DNA of 35,723 nt from Planctomycetota bacterium (GTDB lineage Bacteria > Planctomycetota > JAPUJT01): positions 1-35,723 of the forward strand of contig JAPUJT010000041.1 of NCBI GenBank assembly GCA_027296055.1, written 5' to 3'. Shown here in pieces: positions 18,006 to 24,704 of the stretch. Below the pieces are notes generated by a model, which had not been told where the DNA came from, searched no databases, and saw nothing but the letters and a program-made list of their open reading frames with translations. The first letter of the stretch is position 1, and the number at the start of each line of letters is the position of its first letter. The position numbers and the translations under genes are program-made.

Positions 18006-18905
18006 ATGAAGGTGCTCGTAAGCGGGTCCACCGGGTTCCTCGGCTCCGCTCTGGTGGAGTTCCTCAAGGAGGCGGATCATAAGGTCATTCGCCTGGTCAG
18101 AACCGAGCCCGATGAAGGCAAGGACGAGATAGGGTGGGACCCGGCCGCCGGCAGGCTCGACAAGGCGAGTGTCGAGGGGATGGATGCCGTCGTTCACCTC
18201 TCGGGAGAGAACCTCGCTGCGGGAAGGTGGACGGCGGAGAGTAAGGAGAGGATTCGCGAAAGCCGGATCCGATCGACACGCCTGCTCTCCGAGACGCTGG
18301 CCGGTCTCGAGAAGCCACCTGGCGTCCTACTCACCGGCTCGGCCGTGGGCTATTACGGGGATCGCGGAGAAGAGATCCTCCGCGAGGACAGCGGGCCGGG
18401 GAAGGGTTTCCTCGCCGAGCTGGGCGTGGATTGGGAGAAGGCTACAGGGCCCGCGAAGGACAAGGGGATTCGCGTCGTTCCCATCCGGACAGGAGTCGTC
18501 CTCGACCCCGCCGGCGGCGCGATGGCCAAGATGCTCCTGCCGTTCAAGCTGGGCGTGGGCGGGCGGATCGGTCCCGGAACGCAGTACATGAGCTGGATCT
18601 CCCTCCCGGACTGGGTCGCTGCCATCCAGCACATCCTTTTGAATGACAAGATCGAAGGTCCCGTGAACCTCGTCGCACCCAATCCGGTGACCAACCTGGA
18701 ATTCACCAAGGCCTTCGGCAAGGCGATATTCCGACCCACGATCTTCCCGATGCCCGCCTTCGTCGCCCGCCTCGCCTTCGGCGAGATGGCGGACGAGGCT
18801 CTCCTGGCCAGCACTCGCGTCGAGCCCGGCCGACTCCTCGATTCCGGATTCGAATTCCAGCATCCCCAGGTGGATGCCGCTCTACGCGCCGTCCTGGGCG
18901 CATAG
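18006..18905 (+). CDS. TIGR01777-family NAD(P)-dependent epimerase (YfcH-like)
   Basis: A 299-aa short-chain dehydrogenase/epimerase-fold protein. VLVSGSTGFLGSALVEFL at 3-20 is the Rossmann dinucleotide site. HLSGENLAAGRW is a hallmark of the TIGR01777 group, followed by SAVGYYGDRG, which carries the active-site YxxxD-like region. The C-terminal domain contains GPVNLVAPNPVTNLEF. The cellular role of this family is not established; in some bacteria it is linked to cell division or sugar-nucleotide turnover. The ATG 18006 is preceded by AGGAGAG. The frame is open further upstream but without family similarity. The gene ends 57 nt before the tRNA. Confidence 0.9.
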   Translation: MKVLVSGSTGFLGSALVEFLKEADHKVIRLVRTEPDEGKDEIGWDPAAGRLDKASVEGMDAVVHLSGENLAAGRWTAESKERIRESRIRSTRLLSETLAGLEKPPGVLLTGSAVGYYGDRGEEILREDSGPGKGFLAELGVDWEKATGPAKDKGIRVVPIRTGVVLDPAGGAMAKMLLPFKLGVGGRIGPGTQYMSWISLPDWVAAIQHILLNDKIEGPVNLVAPNPVTNLEFTKAFGKAIFRPTIFPMPAFVARLAFGEMADEALLASTRVEPGRLLDSGFEFQHPQVDAALRAVLGA

Positions 18906-18920
18906 CGCGGCAGGCGTCGG

Positions 18921-18949
18921 TTGCGAGCCCCCCGGCCTGTAGATAGGAT
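18921..18949 (+). promoter_or_regulatory. Predicted tRNA-Ala promoter
   Basis: TTGCGA (18921-18926), 17-nt spacer, TAGGAT (18944-18949), 13 nt before the mature tRNA 5' end. Spacing and position are both as expected. Confidence 0.6.
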
Positions 18950-18962
18950 GTGTGGCTTCGGT

Positions 18963-19038
18963 GGGGCGGTAGCTCAGTTGGGAGAGCGCCACGCTCGCAT
19001 CGTGGAGGTCGAGGGTTCGAGTCCCTTCCGCTCCACCA
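18963..19038 (+). tRNA. tRNA-Ala (anticodon CGC), CCA encoded
   Basis: A full cloverleaf can be drawn by eye. The acceptor GGGGCGG pairs with CCGCTCC (one G-U), and the D arm is GCTC/GAGC. The anticodon stem CCACG/CGTGG encloses the loop CTCGCAT (anticodon CGC, reading GCG). The T arm is GAGGG/CCCTT with the TTCGAGT loop, followed by discriminator A and an encoded CCA. From 18992 to its 3' end the sequence is repeated three more times downstream, marking it as an integration site. Confidence 0.96.
18992..19038 (+). repeat. att-like core copy 1 (tRNA-Ala 3' part)
   Basis: The 47 bp from the anticodon loop to CCA inside the intact tRNA. It is identical to copies 2 and 3 and differs from copy 4 at one base. 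This is the usual crossover segment for tyrosine recombinases that integrate at tRNA 3' ends. Confidence 0.9.
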
Positions 19039-19270
19039 ATTTACGTCGGTCCTGAAATCAAATGTAGCATGCAGACTTTGCGGATGCCCTCCTCGTACGA
19101 TCCACAAACTCTTGAGTTAGGCATGCAATAGGTCCGCTGAGCAGCGAACCCAGGATGACTGGTAGTAGTGCACGCCGTTGAATGCAAACCTCGCAAGGGC
19201 CGTTCCCGGGATGTACTTCTCGGAGTTCCATCAACGGATCGCAGTGCGCCGGATTCGACGGTCTAGCGAC
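19039..19270. repeat. Conserved left end, copy A
   Basis: About 230 bp directly after core 1, matching 20880-21110 at roughly 80 percent by eye. Shared blocks include TTTGCGGATGCCCTCCTCGT, GGCATGCAATAGGT and GGATTCGACGGTC. It contains ATGTAGCA-x-GCAGAC, which resembles the GTAGCA...GTAGACACTT block of the right end. Confidence 0.8.
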
Positions 19271-19274
19271 GACG

Positions 19275-20576
19275 CTAGCGAAGAGCAACCGTGTGCCACA
19301 CTCCCGCCGCGACGGCGGTCACCTCGGTAAGGAAACCCGTGGGGTCCGAAGGGTCGACTACGCGCACGGGGGTGAGGGTGCTCGTGAGCGTCCCGTCGCC
19401 AAGCTCGCCTTTGAAGTTCAAACCCCACGCCCGGAGGGTGCCGTCGCCAAGGAGCGCCACCGTGTGCCACACCCCCGCCTCGGCAGCGGTCACCCCGGTG
19501 AGGAGACCCGTGGGGTCCGAAGGGTCGACCACCTGGACCGGCGTGGAGCTGTCCGTCGTCGTCCCGTCGCCAAGCCGGCCGTACTCGTTGAAACCCCACG
19601 CCCGGAGGGTGCCGTCGCCAAGGAGCGCCACCGTGTGAAGACTGCCCGTCGTGACCGCAGTCACTCCGGTGAGGAAACCCGTGGGGTCCGTAGGGTCGAC
19701 CACCTGCACAGGGGTCCGCCTGACCGTGGTCGTCCCGTCGCCAATCTGCCCCCTCCCGTTGCCACCCCACGCCCGGACGGTGCCGTCTCCAAGCAGGGCC
19801 ACCGTGTGGCCCTGGCCGGCCGCGACGGCGGTCACCCCGGTGAGGAAACCCGTGGGGTCCGCAGGGTCGAGCACCTGCACTGGCGTGGAGCTGTCCGTCG
19901 CCGTCCCGTCGCCAAGCTGGCCGCCGCGGGAGTTGTTACCCCACGCCCGGAGGGTACCGTCGCCAAGCAGCGCCACCGTGTGCCACTCGCCCGCCACGAC
20001 CGCGGTCACCCCGGTGAGGAATCCCGTCGGGTCCGAGGGGTCGACCACCTGTACAGGGGTCCATTTATCCGTGGTCGATCCGTCGCCAAGCTGGCCGGCG
20101 ATGTTCCAACCCCACGCCCGGAGAGTGCCGTCGCCGAGCAGCGCCATCGTGTGGGATTCGTCCGCCGAGACCGCGGTCACGTCGGCGAGAAAACCCGTTG
20201 GGCCTGGAGGGTCGACCACCTGTACCGGGGTGAGGCTGCGCGCGATAGTCCCGTCGCCAAGCTGGCCATAGAAGTTCGAACCCCACGTGCGGACGGTGCC
20301 GTCGCCAAGTAACGCCACCGTGTGGGAGTCGCCCGCCTGGACCGCGGTCGCCCCGGTTAGAAAACCCGTCGGGTCCGAAGGGTCGACCACCTGCACGGGG
20401 ATGGAGCTGTCCGTCGTCATCCCGTCGCCAAGCAGGCCTCCGACTCCCCAGGCTCGTACGGTGCCGCCGAGCGGCTGTGGGTTTGCACGCCCCCCGTCTC
20501 CCGGACATGCGCCGAGACAAATCGCGAGAGCAGCAACCGTCAGCGCCCGGCCCCACCTTCCTGCCGTTCGAATCAT
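19275..20576 (-). CDS. RCC1-repeat lipoprotein, seven blades
   Basis: A 433-aa exported protein. ATG 20576 is chosen over the ATG at 20609 because AAGGAAGG lies 6 nt upstream and a lipoprotein signal starts there (LAICLGAC, lipid-modified Cys24). After a short linker it has seven RCC1 repeats of about 58 residues, each with the pattern LGDGT[LV]RxWGxN..GxLGDGT...PVQVVDP...GFLTGVTAV.AG..HTVAL. It ends at the last repeat (HTVALR). Seven repeats is exactly one closed beta-propeller, so it should form a single seven-bladed disc on the cell surface or in the periplasm. Ligand unknown. The gene fills cassette A, transcribed towards the tRNA. Confidence 0.88.
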   Translation of the reverse strand: MIRTAGRWGRALTVAALAICLGACPGDGGRANPQPLGGTVRAWGVGGLLGDGMTTDSSIPVQVVDPSDPTGFLTGATAVQAGDSHTVALLGDGTVRTWGSNFYGQLGDGTIARSLTPVQVVDPPGPTGFLADVTAVSADESHTMALLGDGTLRAWGWNIAGQLGDGSTTDKWTPVQVVDPSDPTGFLTGVTAVVAGEWHTVALLGDGTLRAWGNNSRGGQLGDGTATDSSTPVQVLDPADPTGFLTGVTAVAAGQGHTVALLGDGTVRAWGGNGRGQIGDGTTTVRRTPVQVVDPTDPTGFLTGVTAVTTGSLHTVALLGDGTLRAWGFNEYGRLGDGTTTDSSTPVQVVDPSDPTGLLTGVTAAEAGVWHTVALLGDGTLRAWGLNFKGELGDGTLTSTLTPVRVVDPSDPTGFLTEVTAVAAGVWHTVALR

Positions 20577-20689
20577 GGCTCGCCTTCCTTCGCGCATCCG
20601 CGCCTTCACCCGCGGCGAGTTCGCTTACTATTCGCGCAGCGATTCGTGCGTTGATTATCAGGGCTTCCGCTAGAGAACGCAGCTAGGGC

Positions 20690-20832
20690 CAGGAGTGTAG
20701 CAAAAACGTAGACACTTCCAGGTCCTTCCGTGTCTTTCGGTGACCTTCTGTGACGGATAGCCAGTCAATCTAACTCTCGTCCAGTGTTGTAATTAGTTGT
20801 CAACAGGGGGGATACGGCTATGACTCGGATCC
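20690..20832. repeat. Conserved right end, copy A
   Basis: Matches 22868-23014. Shared blocks are GTGTAGCAAAAA-y-GTAGACAC, TTCCAGGTC, TTGTAATTAGTTG and GGATCCCGCTCGCATCGTGG. It lies upstream of the RCC1 gene, so it also holds that gene's promoter region. Confidence 0.8.
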
Positions 20833-20879
20833 CGCTCGCATCGTGGAGGTCGAGGGTTCGAGTCCCTTCCGCTCCACCA
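20833..20879 (+). repeat. att-like core copy 2
   Basis: 47-bp copy of the tRNA-Ala 3' part, identical to copy 1. The tRNA 5' half is missing, so it is not a functional tRNA. Confidence 0.9.
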
Positions 20880-21110
20880 CGTTACGTCGCTCCCGAAAGC
20901 GAATGTAGCACGCAGCCTTTGCGGATGCCCTCCTCGTACGATCCACAAACTCTCGAGATAGGCATGCAATAGGTTCGCTGAGCCGCGAACCTAGGATGGC
21001 TCGTAGTGGTTCACGCCGTTTGTTACGAATCTTTCAGGGGTCGTTCTCGAGATGTATTTCTCGCAGTCCCTTGATCGCAGTACTCCGGATTCGACGGTCA
21101 CGGGGTGTCG
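20880..21110. repeat. Conserved left end, copy B
   Basis: Homologous to 19039-19270, with the same order of conserved blocks and the same distance to the RCC1 stop codon. Confidence 0.8.
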
Positions 21111-22509
21111 CTAGCGGAGTGCCACCGTGTGATGGCCGCCCCCCGCGACCGCGGTGACGCCGGTTAGGAATCCCGTGATATCCGAAGGGTCGACCACCTG
21201 GGCCGGGGTGATTGTGTCCGTGAACGTCCCGTCTCCAAGCTGGCCGTTCAAATTCAAACCCCACGCGCGGACGGTGCCGTCGCCGAGGAGCGCCACCGAG
21301 TGGGAGTTGCCCGCCGCGACGGCGGTCACGGCGGTGAGGCCCACCACCTGCACCGGGGTGGAACTGTCCGTCGGCGTCCCGTCGCCAAGCTGGCCAAACT
21401 GATTGTCACCCCACGTCCGCATGGTGCCGTCCAAAAGGAGCGCCACCGTGTGGGAGTTGCCCGCCGCAACTGCTGTCACGTCGCGGAGGCCCACCACTTG
21501 CACCGGGGTGACGCTGTCCGTGATCGTCCCGTCGCCAAGCTGGCCGTTCAAATTCAAACCCCACGCTCGGAGAGTGCCGTCGCCAAGCAGCGCCACCGTG
21601 TGGGAGTTGCCCGCCGCGACGGCGGTCACGTTGGTGAGGGACAGCACTTGCACCGGGGTGGAGCTGTCCGTGATCGTCCCGTCGCCAAGCTGGCCAAACT
21701 GATTGTCACCCCACGTCCGCACGGTGCCGTCGCCAAGGAGCGCCACCGTGTGGGAGTTGCCCGCCGCGACGGCGGTCACGTTGGTGAGGGAAACCACCAG
21801 CACCGGGGTGGAGCTGTCCGTGATCGTCCCGTCGCCAAGCTGGCCAAACTGATTGTCACCCCACGTCCGCACGGTCCCGTCGCCAAGCAGCGCCACCGTG
21901 TGGGAGTTGCCCGCCGCGACTGCGGTCACCCCGGTGAGGAAACCGGTGGGGTTCGAAGAGTCCGCCACCAGCACTGGGGTGGAGCTGTCCGTGATCGTCC
22001 CGTCGCCAAGCTGGCCGTCCATGTTCCAACCCCATGCCCGGGGGGGGGGTGGCCGGCAGCACCTCTACGAAGTGCGTGATGGTGTCCGTTGCGCCCTTGC
22101 CGTCGTCGACGAGGAAGGTGATCTCGATATCGCCCCCTTGAGCGGCCGTTCCTGCGAATAAAAGGTTCTGCGGGGAAGTACCCGTCGTCATGGTGGGGAA
22201 GGTCGTGAATCCCGCCTGCGTCTCGGTCAACGACCCGCCGGTCACCGAAGCCGTGAAGGTGAGCGTATCGGCCGCGTTGGTATCGGTCGCCATCGCGCTG
22301 AAGTCGAGGGAATCACCGACATCGATCATGGCCGTGTAGGCAGGATCCGTCCCCGAGACTGTCCCGGGGCCCGTGGGAGGACCGATGGCCGGGGCAACGT
22401 TTTGGGAGCCTTTCTTGCCCCCGCTGCTTCCGCCTCCGCAGGCGCCGACGGTCGCGGTGAAAGCCAGCGCTAGTAGAACCACCAAAGCTGTTCCGAACGT
22501 GCGAACCAT
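21111..22509 (-). pseudogene. RCC1-repeat lipoprotein gene interrupted (or phase-switched) at a 10-C tract
   Basis: The 5' part (ATG 22509) encodes a lipoprotein signal (LAFTATVGACGGG) and an Ig/cadherin-like segment (FSAMATDTNAADTLTF, ITFLVDDGKGATDTI). The frame then reaches PATPPP, encoded by ten consecutive C on the minus strand (22049-22040). Past the tract the RCC1 sequence continues in another frame (RAWGWNMDGQLGDGT) with six repeats, ending HTVALR at 21111. Removing one C, or adding two, would join the parts into about 465 aa. Unlike cassette A, several repeats are exactly 150 bp long and nearly identical in DNA. Six blades are visible, so the propeller may be completed by the upstream domain or may be incomplete. 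It may be a real frameshift, a contingency tract or a base-calling error; the sequence alone cannot decide. Confidence 0.75.
22040..22049. repeat. Ten-base G/C homopolymer inside the RCC1 gene
   Basis: Ten G on the plus strand at the junction of the Ig-like part and the first RCC1 blade. Nine or twelve bases would restore one frame. Confidence 0.9.
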
Positions 22510-22591
22510 ATGATCACCTCCATCTCTCCGAACGGGCGAGTTTAGAGTCTCTTGATCGAACTACGCTGGATTCGACGGTCAAGCGGCGCCA

Positions 22592-22768
22592 CTACCGGAG
22601 CGGGACCGTGTGGAAATAGCCCGCCGCTGCCGCGGTCAAGCATGTAAGGCAACCAGTGGGGTCCGAAGGGTCGATCACCTGAACTGGGGTGGTTGTGCCC
22701 GTGAACGTCCCGTCTCCAAGCTGACCATCCCTGTTCCAACCCCACTCCCGGAGGGTGCCGTCGAGCCG
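22592..22768 (-). pseudogene. RCC1 remnant, one blade
   Basis: Reading the minus strand from 22768 gives LDGTLREWGWNRDGQLGDGT, then TPVQVIDPSDPTGC, and ends with FHTVPLR and a TAG at 22592. This is the start and end of an RCC1 protein with all but one blade gone. The DNA just upstream keeps the CCACAGC block and GTAAGCGAAC promoter-side block of cassette A, but the signal peptide and start codon are missing. It looks like a collapsed copy produced by recombination between repeats. Confidence 0.75.
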
Positions 22769-22867
22769 CTGTGGGCTCCCACGCCCGCCCGCTCCGGCAG
22801 GTTCGCTTACCGGTCACACAACGCCCCAAGCGTTGCCTCTCAGGGCGCCCCGCTAGATAGCGCTGTG

Positions 22868-23014
22868 AAGGCCGGGAGTGTAGCAAAAATGTAGACACTT
22901 CCAGGTCATTCCGTGTCTTTGGTGACCGTCTGTGACCGCGGCCGAATCATGCCAACTCTCGGCCAATGTTGTAATTAGTTGGTAGACAGGGGGATAGAGT
23001 AACGTCCCGGATCC
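22868..23014. repeat. Conserved right end, copy B
   Basis: Homologous to 20690-20832, with the same blocks and the same run-in to the att-like core. Confidence 0.8.
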
Positions 23015-23061
23015 CGCTCGCATCGTGGAGGTCGAGGGTTCGAGTCCCTTCCGCTCCACCA
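23015..23061 (+). repeat. att-like core copy 3
   Basis: 47-bp copy of the tRNA-Ala 3' part, identical to copies 1 and 2, with the same GGATCC-type left flank as copy 2. Confidence 0.9.
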
Positions 23062-23477
23062 GGTTACGCCTTCGCAAAACAGGTGTGTAGCACATCAGTT
23101 GGAGATCTCACCCGGGATCGCTCGTTTTTCTTTCCGAACCATCCCACGTCTGCCATCCTGAACTGGACCGGGGTCCCCCTGCTGACTCATCAGGATAGGG
23201 TGGCACCGCCACCGGCACCCGAGGAGTTGGAACCATTGCCGCCTGGCTCCGGGGCTACGCCCCTACGCCTGTCCGCCATGGCCATGAATACAAGATAGAT
23301 CGTGGTACGATGCCGGGGGTCTGGTCATTTCCGTGTGGCGGACCAGTTCAGCAAAGACTTGGTTTCTGCACACTAAAAGAGCGGCGAGATCGGATCCGCT
23401 CTACTAGGTCACGGAATCTAGGAGGAAGGCGCAAAAGTGTCATTTCGGCCGATGGGATGACCTTCCGAAACCCTTGG
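23062..23477. other. Stretch without a recognisable gene
   Basis: About 415 bp following core 3. Short open frames are present but have no ribosome site or family features. I see no RNA gene or clear repeat here. Confidence 0.6.
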
Positions 23478-23930
23478 CTAAAGCTCCAGCGGCGGTCCCG
23501 TTATAACCATGTTGTACTTCTCGGCTAGGACTTTGGCTTTGGCAACGTAAGCCTCTGTGTCCGTAACATCCAGATCAACCGCTTCATCAAAGAACTGCTC
23601 AAATCCTGGTGGAGAAAAGATGGCGAGTATCTTGGCAGGCTTATTTCGGATCCGAGAAATGGTGTGAACCGTTCCCCTAGGGATGAGTACGAAAGAACCC
23701 TCTGACGCGGTAAAAGTGCGTTCTCCCATCAGGACGTTAATCTCTCCCTCTACCACATAGAAGGCTTCCTCCTCGGTCTTGTGTATGTGTCGTGGCGGCC
23801 CGTCACCGACTAGCTCAACTTCCAACAGTGAATAAGCGCCATCAGTGTCTCCACCAACCACCTTAAGCGTCACCTTGTGACCTGGCACCAAGACTACCTT
23901 GCCCTCTCCTGCGCTAAGGATAATTGACAT
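23478..23930 (-). CDS. Single-domain cupin protein
   Basis: A 150-aa protein with both cupin motifs: HIHKTEEEAFYVVEGE (about 48-63, two His and a Glu for metal binding) and GSFVLIPRGTVHTI (about 77-90, third His). It has no signal peptide. Such small cupins include quercetinase-like dioxygenases, isomerases and simple metal-binding proteins; nothing here fixes the reaction. The start ATG 23930 has GAGGAG 9 nt upstream. Its base composition looks more A/T-rich than the surrounding genes, which fits arrival by transfer with cassette C. Confidence 0.85.
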   Translation of the reverse strand: MSIILSAGEGKVVLVPGHKVTLKVVGGDTDGAYSLLEVELVGDGPPRHIHKTEEEAFYVVEGEINVLMGERTFTASEGSFVLIPRGTVHTISRIRNKPAKILAIFSPPGFEQFFDEAVDLDVTDTEAYVAKAKVLAEKYNMVITGPPLEL

Positions 23931-24119
23931 GACCCATTCTCCTCATTTGATGGGACTCGAAGTAGAAGCACCAGAGCAGTTCTGAACGGGCGAGCAAGGC
24001 TACAGGGTGTGGGCTGGGCATTCAATCGGAAATTCGTGAATGCTTACTCTACTAGTCTGTCCATTAGTCTGTCTGTACAGGGAGGCGGGTATAGGCCCAT
24101 GGAAATCGGCCGGATTCGA

Positions 24120-24166
24120 CGCTCGCATCGTGGAGGTCGAGGGTTCGAATCCCTTCCGCTCCACCA
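24120..24166 (+). repeat. att-like core copy 4 (outer boundary)
   Basis: 47-bp copy of the tRNA-Ala 3' part with one change (A for G in the T loop). It is preceded by CCGGATTCGA, the block otherwise found next to RCC1 gene ends, and its CCA overlaps the stem of a large inverted repeat. Confidence 0.88.
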
Positions 24167-24212
24167 GCCGTAGCCCACCGTAGCACGTAGTGCGAAGGTG
24201 GGCTACGGCTGG
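24164..24212. repeat. 16-bp perfect inverted repeat beside core 4
   Basis: CCAGCCGTAGCCCACC (24164-24179) and GGTGGGCTACGGCTGG (24197-24212) with a 17-nt loop. The first three bases are the CCA of the att-like core. It lies 63 nt before a GIY-YIG gene. Confidence 0.85.
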
Positions 24213-24274
24213 CAGGCCAGCATTCAGTATCTCTGCTCCGCAATGAAGGCGTAGGCGGGCCTCTTTCACGAGGC

Positions 24275-24517
24275 GTGAAGACTGTCTACCTTCCGGAAAG
24301 CACATCCCATCCTCACAGACACTACACCGGAATCACCTCTGACCTGCGGAAGCGCATAAGGGACCACAACTCGGGTCAGTCTCCACATACCTCGAAGTGG
24401 CGGCCCTGGAAGATCGTGTTGGCCTTGACCTTCGCGGACGAGGCACAAGCCTACGCATTTGAGCGGTATCTCAAGTCCGGACCAGGCCGCGCATTCGCGG
24501 GGCGCCATTTCTGGTAG
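24275..24517 (+). CDS. Minimal GIY-YIG domain protein
   Basis: An 80-aa protein. VYLPESTSHPHRHYTGITSDLRKRIRDHN holds the degenerate GIY (here VYL) and YIG (here YTG) strands and the conserved arginine. SPHTSKWRPWKIVL and AFERYLKSGPGRAFAGRHFW complete the small domain with its Glu. Solo proteins of this type are common in bacteria, are often called UPF0213/endonuclease-like, and have no firm function. The start is GTG 24275, which has only a weak ribosome site, so expression is uncertain. Its place beside a large inverted repeat at the island edge suggests it belongs to a small mobile or repeat-associated unit. Confidence 0.75.
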   Translation: MKTVYLPESTSHPHRHYTGITSDLRKRIRDHNSGQSPHTSKWRPWKIVLALTFADEAQAYAFERYLKSGPGRAFAGRHFW

Positions 24518-24704
24518 GAGACTCTCGCCTGGACACAGTCTTGCTCCTGGGTCTTCGACGACCATCTGCCTCGACCACTCCATGGGGCTTTTTCCTTGCC
24601 CTCGACAGCCTTCTCCGCCATCCTGAACTGGTAGAGGTCACCCCTCAATTCGCTTGGACTCGAGTAGCCTCCACCCCAGGCTAGACCATCAGTCGAGGCA
24701 CGCC

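Larger units (their letters stand above)
19039..20879. mobile_element. Cassette A: tRNA-anchored unit with a seven-blade RCC1 gene
   Basis: About 1.84 kb between att-like cores 1 and 2. It contains a left conserved end of about 230 bp, one RCC1 lipoprotein gene on the minus strand, and a right conserved end of about 140 bp leading into core 2. Both ends are homologous to those of cassette B. No recombinase gene is present, so movement would need an enzyme in trans. Confidence 0.7.
20880..23061. mobile_element. Cassette B: tRNA-anchored unit with a split RCC1 gene and an RCC1 remnant
   Basis: About 2.18 kb between cores 2 and 3, with left and right ends homologous to cassette A. It holds an RCC1 gene with a homopolymer frameshift (21111-22509) and a one-blade remnant (22592-22768). 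The block GGATTCGACGGTC occurs beside both gene 3' ends, so this cassette may be a fusion of two former units that lost the core between them. Confidence 0.68.
23062..24166. mobile_element. Cassette C: tRNA-anchored unit with a cupin gene
   Basis: About 1.1 kb between cores 3 and 4. Its ends do not match those of cassettes A and B over any length, apart from a short TGTAGCACA after core 3 and CCGGATTCGACG directly before core 4. It carries one cupin gene and about 400 bp without a gene. It is probably an unrelated or eroded older insertion. Confidence 0.6.

Noticed and set aside
19300..20450. Regular repeats that could suggest a CRISPR array or minisatellite
   Set aside because: The period is a multiple of three, the copies vary mainly at codon-compatible sites, and they encode RCC1 blades.
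20833..24166. The three downstream tRNA-like pieces as extra tRNA genes
   Set aside because: All lack the acceptor 5' strand and D arm; only the 3' part is present.
23151..24631. A 15-base match (GCCATCCTGAACTGG) after core 3 and again before the TPR gene
   Set aside because: A single 15-base coincidence is expected by chance in a window of this size and the flanks do not match.
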